Shown: positions 34,422 to 42,666 of the stretch, piece after piece
Layout of the letters: every line of letters begins with the position of its first letter
Numbering within the stretch: the stretch's first letter is position 1
Source: Curtobacterium herbarum
Lineage (GTDB): Bacteria > Actinomycetota > Actinomycetes > Actinomycetales > Microbacteriaceae
Assembly: GCF_016907335.1 (NCBI RefSeq)
Contig: NZ_JAFBBT010000001.1
Coordinates: 2,790,001-2,854,000, forward strand
DNA length: 64,000 nucleotides
Reading direction: 5' to 3'
The notes under the pieces: model-generated
Told to the model about the DNA's origin: nothing
Databases searched by the model: none
The model's input: only the letters and a program-made list of their open reading frames with translations
Made by a program: the position numbers and the translations under genes

Positions 34422-35294
34422 TCAGCGCCGCGGGACGACCCGGTCGAGCCACCCGACGAGGTCGGCGACCACCTCGTCGCGGTTCGTCTCCCGGTAGACC
34501 TCGTGCCGCGCCCCGTCGTAGACCTGGACGGTGACGTCGGAGAGCCGACCGCACCGCCGGTACGTGCGGGCGAGGAGTTCGACGGAGCGGGGGCCGCCGA
34601 GGGTGTCGTCCGAGCCGACCTGCAGCAGCACCGGCAGGTCGTGCGGGATCCGTCGGCGCGGCAGGCCGAGCAGCCGCAGGGTGTCGGGCAGCCCGAACAG
34701 GCCGATGACGTCCGCCTCGACGACCAGCGGGTCGAGGCCGATCGCCTCGATGACCGCCCGGTCGCGGGTGAGCCACTCGTGCTTCGTCGGGCCCGACGCC
34801 GCGTGCCGACGGTTGAGGTCGCCGCCGTTCATCAGCCCGGGGACACGGAGCGCGCTGCCCGACTGGACCACGCCGGCGTACTGCTCCGACGAGGTGTTCA
34901 CGATCCGCTGGGCCATCAGGGAGCCCCACGAGTGGCCGAGCAGCACGACGGGCAGGCCGGGGTCGTCGGCCTTCGCGACCGCGGTCATCTGCTCGACGGC
35001 CGCGATCGCCGCCCGGAGCCCGCCCGGCCCGAGACGACCGAGCTTGGTGTGGTCGCCGTCCCACTGCCCCAGCCCGGTGCGGCCGTGCCCGCGGTGGTCG
35101 TTGACGTGCACGGTCCAGCCGGCGCGGACGAGGTCCTGCGCGAGCGGCTCGTACCGCAGGCCGTGCTCGCCGACACCGTGCGCGATCTGCACGATGCCCC
35201 GCGGCTTGCCGGCACGCCAGGTCGAGTAGACGATCTCGACACCGTGGGCGTCCGTGAACGAGGAGTCGCCGCGGGCGGCGGAGAACGTGGGCAC
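34422..35294 (-). CDS. Alpha/beta hydrolase, monoacylglycerol-lipase-like
   Basis: 290 residues from the GTG at 35294. HGVGEH (39-44) is the oxyanion region, GHSWGS (120-125) the nucleophile elbow with Ser122, SDDTLGG carries the acidic residue and ARHEVY the histidine. This is the lysophospholipase/monoacylglycerol lipase (Hydrolase_4) pattern. No signal peptide, so it is cytosolic. CAGGAT lies 6 nt before the GTG. It is divergent from the phosphate transporter gene. Confidence 0.88.
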   Translation of the reverse strand: MPTFSAARGDSSFTDAHGVEIVYSTWRAGKPRGIVQIAHGVGEHGLRYEPLAQDLVRAGWTVHVNDHRGHGRTGLGQWDGDHTKLGRLGPGGLRAAIAAVEQMTAVAKADDPGLPVVLLGHSWGSLMAQRIVNTSSEQYAGVVQSGSALRVPGLMNGGDLNRRHAASGPTKHEWLTRDRAVIEAIGLDPLVVEADVIGLFGLPDTLRLLGLPRRRIPHDLPVLLQVGSDDTLGGPRSVELLARTYRRCGRLSDVTVQVYDGARHEVYRETNRDEVVADLVGWLDRVVPRR

Positions 35295-35321
35295 GGCAGC
35301 ATCCTGGCAGACCCCGCACCT

Positions 35322-35364
35322 GTTCACCCCGCGTTCACCCGGGGGCGCGTCCCCGGGTAATAAC
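35322..35364 (+). promoter_or_regulatory. Two-unit PHO box and -10 element of the pit promoter
   Basis: GTTCACCCCGC (35322-35332) and GTTCACCCGGG (35333-35343) are adjacent 11-nt direct repeats matching the Streptomyces PhoP-box unit G(T/G)TCAYYYR(G/C)G. TAATAA follows at 35358-35363. This places the box around the -35 region of a transcript starting near 35371. A small hairpin (35337-35358) overlaps it. Confidence 0.65.
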
Positions 35365-35373
35365 GTTCCGCGC

Positions 35374-36516
35374 ATGGACGTCCTCGTCACAGTCGTGTTG
35401 GTGATCGTGGTGGCCCTCGTGTTCGACTTCACGAACGGGTTCCACGACACCGCGAACGCCATGGCCACCTCGGTGGCCACGGGTGCCCTCAAGCCCCGCA
35501 CCGCCGTCATCATCTCCGCCGTGCTCAACCTGGTGGGTGCGTTCCTGTCCACCGAGGTGGCGAAGACCGTCTCGCAGGGGATCATCCGCGAGGGTCAGGA
35601 CGGCATCCACATCTCGCCGACGATGATCTTCGCGGGGTTGGTCGGTGCGGTGCTCTGGAACCTCGGGACCTGGTACTTCGGGCTGCCGTCGTCCTCCACG
35701 CACGCGCTGTTCGGCGGGCTCATCGGCGCATCGATCATCGGCGCCGGGCTGAACTCGGTCGACTGGGCCACCGTGGTCTCGAAGGTCGTGCTGCCGGCAC
35801 TGCTCTCCCCGGCCATCGCGGGCGTGATCGCCCTCGTCGCGACGTTCTTCGCCTACCGCCTGACGAAGAACGCCACCACGCACGGTGCCGCGACGGGCTT
35901 CCGGCACGGGCAGACGATCTCCGCGTCGCTGGTGTCCCTGGCGCACGGCACGAACGACGCGCAGAAGACGATGGGTGTCATCACGCTGACCCTGATCGCC
36001 GCGGGCTACCAGGGCGCAGGCACCGGTCCGGAGCTCTGGGTGATCCTGGCCTGCGGTCTCGCGATCGCCCTCGGCACCTACATGGGCGGCTGGCGCATCA
36101 TGCAGACCGTCGGCAAGAAGATCTCGGACGTGCAGTCCCCGCAGGGCTTCGCGGCGGAGACGAGCTCGGCCGCGACGATCCTGGTCTCCTCGCACCTGGG
36201 CTTCGCGCTGTCGACCACGCACGTGACGAGCGGGTCGGTCATCGGTTCGGGGCTCGGCAAGAAGCTGGCGGACGTGCACTGGGGCGTCGTCGGCAAGATC
36301 GTCATCGCCTGGGTCATCACGCTGCCGTCGGCCGCGGTCGTCGGCGGCCTCGCCACCTGGCTGGCCTCGACCTCGCCGATCGGCCTGATCATCGTGGCGG
36401 TGCTGGCCCTGGCCGGCGGACTCGCCTTCTACGTCCTGGCCCGGCGCAGGCCGATCAGCGCCGACGACGTCCACGAGGGCACCGCGGAGCGCGAGCCCGT
36501 GGCCGCCGGGAACTGA
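35374..36516 (+). CDS. pit: Inorganic phosphate transporter, PiT family
   Basis: 380 residues with about ten hydrophobic segments. The duplicated PiT signatures are visible: FTNGFHDTANAMA (19-31) and LAHGTNDAQKTMG (about 193-205). It imports metal-phosphate with protons. A PHO-box-like direct repeat upstream suggests PhoPR control. The next gene, 11 bp downstream, is a small two-helix membrane protein in the same operon. The ATG at 35374 lies a few bases after the predicted transcription start. Confidence 0.94.
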   Translation: MDVLVTVVLVIVVALVFDFTNGFHDTANAMATSVATGALKPRTAVIISAVLNLVGAFLSTEVAKTVSQGIIREGQDGIHISPTMIFAGLVGAVLWNLGTWYFGLPSSSTHALFGGLIGASIIGAGLNSVDWATVVSKVVLPALLSPAIAGVIALVATFFAYRLTKNATTHGAATGFRHGQTISASLVSLAHGTNDAQKTMGVITLTLIAAGYQGAGTGPELWVILACGLAIALGTYMGGWRIMQTVGKKISDVQSPQGFAAETSSAATILVSSHLGFALSTTHVTSGSVIGSGLGKKLADVHWGVVGKIVIAWVITLPSAAVVGGLATWLASTSPIGLIIVAVLALAGGLAFYVLARRRPISADDVHEGTAEREPVAAGN

Positions 36517-36527
36517 GGGAGGAACCG

Positions 36528-36797
36528 ATGGACATCGACTTCACCGCCATCGGCACCGTCGCGGGCGTCGGCTTCGTCGCCGCCGTCGGCGTGGTGCTGC
36601 TCTACACGCTCGGGCTGCGACTGCTCGGGACCGGTCAGCCCGCGGACGCCGCCGGCGAGAAGACGCAGTACTCCGAGGAGACGCAGCGCTCGGGCACGAC
36701 GCCGCTGGGAGCGTACCTCGGTGCGGGCGTCTGCTTCGCGCTGTGCATCGCGGCGGTCCTGTACGGCATCTGGATGACGATCCCGCAGTTCCACTGA
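36528..36797 (+). CDS. Small two-helix membrane protein in the pit operon
   Basis: 89 residues, ATG with GGGAGGAACC upstream, 11 bp after pit. Helices at about 7-34 and 60-84 flank a polar loop (GEKTQYSEETQRSG). I recognise no family. Tight linkage suggests an accessory role in phosphate uptake; this is inference. Confidence 0.75.
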   Translation: MDIDFTAIGTVAGVGFVAAVGVVLLYTLGLRLLGTGQPADAAGEKTQYSEETQRSGTTPLGAYLGAGVCFALCIAAVLYGIWMTIPQFH

Positions 36798-36848
36798 CGC
36801 CGGCGTCCGGCTCCGCACACCCGGAGCCGAGCCTGGGATGATCGGCCG

Positions 36849-37790
36849 GTGACCCGCCACCGCATCGAGACCACCCCCGACACCGCCGTCGACGTCCTCA
36901 CCGCCGAACGTGCACCGGTGCTGACCGTCGCACCGGGCGACACCGTCACGGTCCGCACCCTCAGCGCCGCCGGGTACACCGAACGTCTGCCCGCCCCGGG
37001 CGTCGAGGCGCCGACGCTCATCGCCTCCCGCCGCGGCCACTGCCTGCTCGGCCCGATCGCCGTGACCGGTGCCCGACCCGGGCAGGTGCTCGCCGTCCGC
37101 TTCGACGAGCTCGTGCCGGACGACTGGGGCTACACCGGCTCGGGCGGCGTCGACACCCCGCTGAACCGTGACCTCGGGCTCGCCGATCCGTCCACGCGCG
37201 GCCCGCTGCTCTGGGACGTCGACGCGACCGCGGGCACGGCACACAACCAGCTCGGGCTCGGCGTCCGGACGGCCCCGTTCCTCGGCGTCGTCGGCCTGCC
37301 CCCGGAGGCGACGGGGGAGCACTCGACGATCCCGCCGCGACCCCTCGGCGGCGGCAACATCGACTGCCGCGAGCTCGTCGCCGGTGCCACCCTGTACCTG
37401 CCGGTGACCGTCCCGGAGGCGCTGCTCTCGGTCGGCGACGGCCACGCGGCCCAGGGCGACGGCGAGGTCTCCGGCACCGCCGTCGAGTGCGGCATGACGA
37501 CCACGATGACCCTCACCCTGCTCGACGAGGCCCCGGTCGACGGCGTGCACGCGGACACCCCGGCCGGACGCATCACGTTCGGGTTCGATGCCGACCTCAA
37601 CGCCGCGACCACGACCGCCCTCGACCGGATGGTCGACTGGATCGCCGGCACGTACGCCATCACCCGCGCCGAGGCGCTCGGCATGGCGAGCGTCGCCGTG
37701 AGCATGCGCGTCACCCAGGTCGCGAACCGCACCTGGGGCGTGCACGCGCTCCTCCCGCACGACGCGGTCCTGACGCGGACAGCGGGCTGA
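36849..37790 (+). CDS. Acetamidase/formamidase family protein
   Basis: 313 residues from the GTG at 36849. Family motifs are GGNIDCRELVAGATLYLPV (about 167-185) and GDGHAAQGDGEVSGTAVEC (about 196-214), in which the acid and histidine residues bind the metal. It hydrolyses short amides to ammonia and carboxylate. Substrate (formamide, acetamide or other) is not resolved. A perfect hairpin starts right at its stop codon. Confidence 0.92.
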   Translation: MTRHRIETTPDTAVDVLTAERAPVLTVAPGDTVTVRTLSAAGYTERLPAPGVEAPTLIASRRGHCLLGPIAVTGARPGQVLAVRFDELVPDDWGYTGSGGVDTPLNRDLGLADPSTRGPLLWDVDATAGTAHNQLGLGVRTAPFLGVVGLPPEATGEHSTIPPRPLGGGNIDCRELVAGATLYLPVTVPEALLSVGDGHAAQGDGEVSGTAVECGMTTTMTLTLLDEAPVDGVHADTPAGRITFGFDADLNAATTTALDRMVDWIAGTYAITRAEALGMASVAVSMRVTQVANRTWGVHALLPHDAVLTRTAG

Positions 37791-37850
37791 CGGACGGGAG
37801 GCCCGGCGGACGTGAGCGGATCTGCTCACGTCCGCCGGGCCTCCCGTCCG
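37791..37850. terminator. Perfect 27-bp-arm palindrome, GGGAGGC type
   Basis: Arms 37791-37817 and 37824-37850 are exactly complementary with a 6-nt loop, starting at the base after the amidase stop. It is the longest and cleanest member of the dispersed family, and serves both the amidase and the convergent SDR gene. Confidence 0.85.
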
Positions 37851-37908
37851 GACCCGCGTCCCGCGGGTGCCTGCTGTGCCGCTGAGCGCGCAGTGTGCCG
37901 CCGAGTGC

Positions 37909-38661
37909 TCAGTGCGCCGAGTAGCCGCCGTCGACCAGGTGGTAGCTGCCGCTGATGAACGACGCCTGGTCGCTCAGCAGGAACAGGACGAGCGCGGCGA
38001 CCTCGGCGTCGGTGCCGAGGCGTCCGGCGGCGTGCTGCGCCTCGAGGCCGGCGAGTTCGTCGCCGCTCAGCGACGAGCGGACGAGCGGGGTGTCGATGAA
38101 GCCCGGGCCGACGGCGTTCGTGCGGACGCCCTTCGCCGTGTACTCGAGCGCGGCGACCTTGGTCAGGCCGACGAGGGCGTGCTTCGACGCGACGTAGGCG
38201 GCGTTGTTCGCGAGGCCGACCGAGCCGAGGACCGACGACATGTTCACGATCGCGCCGCCGCCGGCTGCGAGGATCGCCGGGATCTCGTAGCGCAGGCCGT
38301 AGAAGACGCCGTCCAGGTCGACGGCGCGCACGCGGTCCCACGCCTCGACGTCGTACTCGCCGATGGGCTGCGGGGCGGCGCCGATGCCGGCGTTGTTGAC
38401 GGCGAGGTGCAGCGCGCCGTAGGTGTCGACGGCGAACCGGACCGCACGCTCGTTGTCGGCGGCGATCGACGAGTTCGCGGAGACGGCGGCCGCGGTGCCA
38501 CCGGCCTGCTCGATCTCGGCGACGACGCGCTCGGCGGCCTCCTGCTCGATGTCCGTGACGACGACGGAGGCGCCCGCTGCCGCGAGCTCCTTCGCGATCG
38601 ACTCACCGATGCCGCTGCCACCGCCGGTGACGATGGCGACCTTGCCCTCGAACCCGTTCAT
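37909..38661 (-). CDS. Classical SDR oxidoreductase
   Basis: 250 residues from the ATG at 38661 (GGAGGAGC and AGGA upstream). TGGGSGIGE (about 12-20) binds the nucleotide, with Asp in VVTDIEQ suggesting NAD preference. NNAG, the serine in NMSSVLGS, and YVASK (Tyr-X3-Lys) form the catalytic set, and the C-terminus ends in VDGGYSAH. Typical substrates are secondary alcohols or 3-oxoacyl thioesters. A GCAACA-CA-TGTTGC palindrome lies 42 nt upstream. Confidence 0.92.
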   Translation of the reverse strand: MNGFEGKVAIVTGGGSGIGESIAKELAAAGASVVVTDIEQEAAERVVAEIEQAGGTAAAVSANSSIAADNERAVRFAVDTYGALHLAVNNAGIGAAPQPIGEYDVEAWDRVRAVDLDGVFYGLRYEIPAILAAGGGAIVNMSSVLGSVGLANNAAYVASKHALVGLTKVAALEYTAKGVRTNAVGPGFIDTPLVRSSLSGDELAGLEAQHAAGRLGTDAEVAALVLFLLSDQASFISGSYHLVDGGYSAH

Positions 38662-38702
38662 CTGTCCTGCTCCTCCCGTGCCTTCCGGCCCGTGTCGTGT
38701 GG

Positions 38703-38716
38703 GCAACACATGTTGC
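38703..38716. promoter_or_regulatory. Palindrome upstream of the SDR gene
   Basis: GCAACA-CA-TGTTGC, perfect 6-bp arms, 42-55 nt before the SDR ATG in the divergent SDR/MarR gap. It is a candidate operator. Confidence 0.45.
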
Positions 38717-38834
38717 TCAAAGCCGCACTCTACGCCTGCCGACCGGGGGTTCGTCGAACGGTCTGGCGTCCACTCCCGGCGTGGTCAGGCGCAACCGATT
38801 CGTTCGCTGAACTAATGAGGTAGGCTAACGGCTC

Positions 38835-39299
38835 GTGACCGTCACCGACCCGCTCCCCACCGCCGCGCGTCGCCGTCCGTCGCCCGACCCCTCGCTCGCC
38901 AGCGACGTCCGGATCGCCGTCAACCGGCTGTCGCGGACCCTGCGGGCGCAGAAGGCCGACACGACCGTCAGCGACGCCCAGTTCTCAGCCCTCGCCCTGC
39001 TGCACCGCGAGGGCGCGATGTCCCTCGCCGACCTCAGTCGCCGCGAAGGCGTCACCCCGCCCTCGATGACGAAGACCGTCACCGCGCTGCTCGACCGCGG
39101 CCTGCTCACGAAAGACGACCACGGCGACGACCGCCGCAAGGTCCTGCTCTGCCCGACCCCCGACGGCGACGACCTGGTCACCGAGACCCGGCAGCGGCGC
39201 GACGGCTGGCTCACCCCACGCCTGGCGGCGCTCACGCCGGCGGAGCGGAAGACGCTCACCGCCGCCACCGACATCCTCCGGAGGCTCGCCGCCCAGTGA
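38835..39299 (+). CDS. MarR family transcriptional regulator
   Basis: 154 residues from the GTG at 38835. The winged helix lies at about 60-110 (LSRREGVTPPSMTKTVTALLDRGL, wing DDHGDDRRKV). The N-terminal 30 residues are Pro/Arg-rich. TAGGCT lies 8 nt before the GTG and there is no Shine-Dalgarno. The stop overlaps the MFS exporter start by GTGA, so regulator and exporter are co-translated, the usual sign that it senses an exported compound. Confidence 0.9.
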   Translation: MTVTDPLPTAARRRPSPDPSLASDVRIAVNRLSRTLRAQKADTTVSDAQFSALALLHREGAMSLADLSRREGVTPPSMTKTVTALLDRGLLTKDDHGDDRRKVLLCPTPDGDDLVTETRQRRDGWLTPRLAALTPAERKTLTAATDILRRLAAQ

Positions 39300-40654
39300 G
39301 TGCCATGTTCCGGTCCCTCTCGGGACGCAACTACCGCATCTGGTTCGCGGGTGCCCTCGTGTCGAACATCGGCACGTGGATGCAGCGCACCGCCCAGGAC
39401 TGGCTCGTCCTCACCCAGCTGACGCACGACGACGCCGTCGCCGTCGGGGTCACCATGGCGCTGCAGTTCGGACCGCAGCTGGTCCTGCTGCCCTGGACCG
39501 GCCTGGTCGCCGACCGCTTCGACCGACGCCGGATGCTCATGCTCACGCAGGGGCTGATGGGGCTGCTCGGCCTCGGGCTCGCCGTGATGGTCCTCACCGA
39601 CACCGCCACGCTCTGGTCCCTCTACGGGTTCGCCCTCGCACTCGGCGTCGTCGCCGCGTTCGACACCCCGGTCCGCCAGGCCTTCGTCTCCGACGTCGTC
39701 ACCGGCGAGCAGGTCTCGAACGCCGTCGCGCTGAACTCCGCGTCCTTCAACGCCGCCCGACTCATCGGCCCCGCCGTGGCCGGTGTCCTCATCGCGGCGA
39801 TCGGCTCCGGCTGGGTGTTCGTCATCAACGCCGGGTCGTTCCTGGCCGTGTTGATCGCGCTGCGGTTCGTCGACCCGAAGCAGCTCGCCGACCGGGCACG
39901 GGCCCCACGCGGCAAGGGGCAGCTCATCGCGGGCTTCCGGTACGTCCGGACCCGACCGGACATCATCGTGGTGCTCTGCATGATCTTCGTCGTCGGGACC
40001 TTCGGCGTGAACTTCGCGATCTTCACGTCGACCATGGCGCGCGTGGAGTTCCACCGCGGCGCCGGTGAGTTCGGGCTGCTCAACTCGGTGATGGCGGTCG
40101 GGTCGGTCCTCGGCGCCCTCCTGTCGGCACGGCGTGAGGTCCCCCGGATGCGGACGCTGACCATCGCCGCCGGCGGGTTCGGACTCGCCTGCACCGCCGC
40201 GGCCTTCGCACCGACGTACTGGACGTTCGCGATCCTGCTCGCCTTCCTCGGGCTCGCCTCGCTGACGTTCATGACCACGGCGAACGCGCTCGTGCAGACC
40301 ACCACCGCGCCGGCGATGCGCGGCCGGGTGATGGCCCTCTACATGGCGGTCTTCGCGGGCGGCACCCCGCTCGGCGCCCCGATCGTCGGTGCGGTCGCCG
40401 ACGCCTGGGGGCCGCGCTGGGCGATCGGGGTGGGCGCGTTGTCGGGGTTCGTCGCCCTGGCCATCGCCCTCGTGTGGCTCGTCCGGTTCCAGCACGTCCG
40501 GCTGCGCTACGACGCGGACAACCGTCTGCACCTGGCCGTCACGCGGTCGCTGCCCGTCGTCACCCCGGCACCGGGCTCCCGGGCGGCCCGGGCAGCCGTC
40601 CGGCGGGACCTGGAGCACGACGAGGCGGTCGCCCAGCGATCCAGCGCGGTCTGA
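39296..40654 (+). CDS. MFS exporter of the MFS_3/EntS-like group
   Basis: 452 residues, 12 helices. The start FRSLSGRNYRIWFAGALVSNIGTWMQRTAQDWLV is diagnostic of the MFS_3 (EntS-like) group, and GLVADRFDRRRML is motif A. Members export siderophores and other small molecules. The start GTG overlaps the MarR stop. The basic C-terminal tail of about 50 residues is cytosolic. No siderophore genes are nearby. Confidence 0.9.
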   Translation: MSAMFRSLSGRNYRIWFAGALVSNIGTWMQRTAQDWLVLTQLTHDDAVAVGVTMALQFGPQLVLLPWTGLVADRFDRRRMLMLTQGLMGLLGLGLAVMVLTDTATLWSLYGFALALGVVAAFDTPVRQAFVSDVVTGEQVSNAVALNSASFNAARLIGPAVAGVLIAAIGSGWVFVINAGSFLAVLIALRFVDPKQLADRARAPRGKGQLIAGFRYVRTRPDIIVVLCMIFVVGTFGVNFAIFTSTMARVEFHRGAGEFGLLNSVMAVGSVLGALLSARREVPRMRTLTIAAGGFGLACTAAAFAPTYWTFAILLAFLGLASLTFMTTANALVQTTTAPAMRGRVMALYMAVFAGGTPLGAPIVGAVADAWGPRWAIGVGALSGFVALAIALVWLVRFQHVRLRYDADNRLHLAVTRSLPVVTPAPGSRAARAAVRRDLEHDEAVAQRSSAV

Positions 40655-40717
40655 GCCGCACCTGCCGCGGACGCGCTGCGGCCAGGTCCGTGGTCGGTCG
40701 TGGTGTCGCCGTGGTGC

Positions 40718-40801
40718 GGTGGCCGCTGTTCAGTCGCCGTCGTGCGGCGGCCGCAGTGTGGGGGTGGCGTCGGTGGCGTCGGTGTGGTCTGGGTGGTCGG
40801 G
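40718..40801. repeat. G/T-rich tract with short tandem repeats
   Basis: The plus strand is strongly G/T-biased with GGCGTCGGT repeated and several GGG/GG runs near 40758-40801. It lies in the 150-bp gap between convergent genes. A G-quadruplex is conceivable; no clear terminator hairpin is seen. Confidence 0.35.
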
Positions 40802-40804
40802 ACG

Positions 40805-41695
40805 TCAGAGCGCTGGTTCGGGTGCAGTGAACACCCGCCGGTCGAGTGCCGCGGTGATCGCCTCCGCGGCGGCCGCCAGGCGCGAGCCCGCCGTCCGGGC
40901 AGCGTCCACCGCGGTCTCCGGCGTCACCGTCTCGAGCTCGGCACGGGCTTCGGCGAACGCGTGGACCTCCGCCGCCAGGTGCGCGCCGACCAGGTCGTCC
41001 AGGCACCCCTCGCTGCGACGGGCCAGGAACAGGAGCGAGCGCGGACTGTGCTCGTCGAGCAGGAGGAACGCGGCCGCGTCCGCCGACGTGCTGCCGTGTC
41101 GGAACTCCCGGTGGAACGCCTCCCCCGCCCCGCAGGCCCGGAGCGCGGTCGACCACGACGCCGCCGAGCCCGGGTCGAGCAGGTCCGAGGCGAGCATCCG
41201 GGCGGTCACGGTCAACCGCGTCAGCGAGCGCCCGAGGGTGAAGAACTCCCACACCTCGTCCCGACTGACGTCCCCGTCGACCACGCCGACGGCCAGGGCA
41301 CTGCGCTCGCGGACCCAGCCGAGGAACTCGTGCGCCTTCTCGCCGACGATCTTCCGGGGCAGCCGGGACCGCGTCGTGTTGAGGCAGTCCCACAGGTCGG
41401 TGGACACGACGTCCCGGGCCCGACGGGCGTCGTCCCGGGCGACGGCCACGGCCGCGGCGATCGACGCCGGTTCGTGCCGGTCCAGTGCCAGCGCGTCGAG
41501 GGTCGCCGCGGGGCTGAGGTCGGCGCCCGGACGGACCACCGCCCCGACCACCGTCCGCAGATCGCGACCGAGGCCCGGGTCCTCGACCGACGGGTCCCGA
41601 CGGGCCAGGTGCACGTCGAGCAGGCGCGCGACGACGTCCGTCCGCTCGACCGCGCCCCCGACACTGTGGACGCTCCTGGCGAGTCGGTTCAGCAC
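40805..41695 (-). CDS. Alpha-E domain protein (DUF403)
   Basis: 296 residues, all alpha, from the GTG at 41695 with AGGAGT 6 nt upstream. The N-terminal MLNRLARSVHSVGGAVERTD...ARLLDVHL (1-28) is the alpha-E signature in which the first helix carries an arginine/glutamate pair. These proteins normally sit in an operon with a circularly permuted ATP-grasp enzyme and a transglutaminase-like protease. Neither is present here, so this copy is an orphan in the window. Confidence 0.82.
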   Translation of the reverse strand: MLNRLARSVHSVGGAVERTDVVARLLDVHLARRDPSVEDPGLGRDLRTVVGAVVRPGADLSPAATLDALALDRHEPASIAAAVAVARDDARRARDVVSTDLWDCLNTTRSRLPRKIVGEKAHEFLGWVRERSALAVGVVDGDVSRDEVWEFFTLGRSLTRLTVTARMLASDLLDPGSAASWSTALRACGAGEAFHREFRHGSTSADAAAFLLLDEHSPRSLLFLARRSEGCLDDLVGAHLAAEVHAFAEARAELETVTPETAVDAARTAGSRLAAAAEAITAALDRRVFTAPEPAL

Positions 41696-41844
41696 GGCGA
41701 CTCCTGCATGCGCCGAACCTACTGAGGGCTCGTTGCCGGGGTGTTTCAGAGCCGCGTCACCGGTGTTGCGGGAGACGTCGGCGGGCGCTCGGGGGACGCC
41801 GACCGGTCGCACCCTGGACGCTGGACGTGGAACTCATCAAGCTC

Positions 41845-41874
41845 GCTAGACAAACTAACTAGAGCGTCTAGCAT
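41845..41874 (+). promoter_or_regulatory. MarR operator overlapping a leaderless -10 box
   Basis: GCTAGAC (41845-41851) and GTCTAGC (41866-41872) are perfect arms of a 28-bp palindrome with a third CTAG between them. CTAG is rare in this genome. The -10 box TAGCAT (41869-41874) overlaps the right arm and ends 7 nt before the ATG at 41882. Autoregulation is inferred. Confidence 0.7.
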
Positions 41875-41881
41875 TGCCGGT

Positions 41882-42388
41882 ATGACTTCCGAGGTGACGA
41901 CAGCGGCCCCGGGGTTCTGGTACGGCGAGGACTCCCGGGTCGACGCGGTGGACGTGCTGAACGCCCTGCGTCGGTACCGCACGGCAGAGAGTTCCGCGCA
42001 GCGACGTGTGCGCGAGGAACTCGGGATCGGTGAGAACGCGTTGATGGCCCTGCGGGTGCTCGTCGACGCCGAGACCTCCGGCCGGACCGTCAACTCGAAG
42101 GAGCTCGCGGAGCGCCTCGGCATCACGGCGGCGTCGACGTCGGCGCTCGTCGACCGGCTCGTCCGCTCCGGACACGTCGAGCGGCACGCCGACCCGGCCG
42201 ACCGCCGCGGGGTCATCCTCACCGCCACGGGCAAGTCGATGCGCCGGGCCCTCGCCGTGATCGGCGACCTGGACTCCCGAGCGGTCGAGGTCGCACAGCA
42301 CCTGCCGCCCGAGGACATGGCCGTCGTCGTCGCGTTCCTGCAGCAGATGGCCGGCGCGGTCGACGAGACCGACACCGACGAGGACTGA
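41882..42388 (+). CDS. MarR family transcriptional regulator
   Basis: 168 residues. The helix-turn-helix lies at about 75-110 (KELAERLGITAASTSALVDRL) and the wing is RHADPADRRGV. The N-terminus to about 50 is helical and longer than usual; the C-terminus is acidic. An operator-like palindrome overlaps its own -10 box, so it probably controls its own leaderless transcript. It is adjacent to no obvious target; the small gene at 42469 is downstream. Confidence 0.9.
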   Translation: MTSEVTTAAPGFWYGEDSRVDAVDVLNALRRYRTAESSAQRRVREELGIGENALMALRVLVDAETSGRTVNSKELAERLGITAASTSALVDRLVRSGHVERHADPADRRGVILTATGKSMRRALAVIGDLDSRAVEVAQHLPPEDMAVVVAFLQQMAGAVDETDTDED

Positions 42389-42468
42389 CCAGTCCACTGG
42401 CGCCCCCAGCGCCCGGGAGCCCGGCACGAGGCAGCCCACCGCCCGGGGGCCCGGCGTACGCTGACACG

Positions 42469-42657
42469 ATGCGCGAGCCCGAGGACGACATGCCGACGGC
42501 CGAGCTCGACGCCCGCGCCCGTGCCGACGCCGCCCTCCGACGGATCCGCGACGGCGCCGACCCCACGCGCGAGGCCTTCGACCTGGCGAACACCCTGAAC
42601 GACGAGTCCGTCAGCCGGTTCGCCCGGCGCCTGCGGGACCTGTTCCGCCGGTCCTGA
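42469..42657 (+). CDS. Small charged protein of unknown function
   Basis: 62 residues, rich in Arg, Asp and Ala, helical and without a membrane segment; the last 14 residues are strongly basic (FARRLRDLFRRS). TACGCT lies 6 nt before the ATG, fitting the leaderless pattern. The stop precedes the convergent dehydrogenase stop by 9 bp. No family recognised. Confidence 0.6.
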   Translation: MREPEDDMPTAELDARARADAALRRIRDGADPTREAFDLANTLNDESVSRFARRLRDLFRRS

Positions 42658-42666
42658 CGGGCCCGG

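Noticed and set aside
38815..38834. DtxR/IdeR-like iron box before the MarR gene (TAGGCTAAC core)
   Set aside because: Only about half of the 19 consensus positions match, and TAGGCT is better explained as the -10 box.
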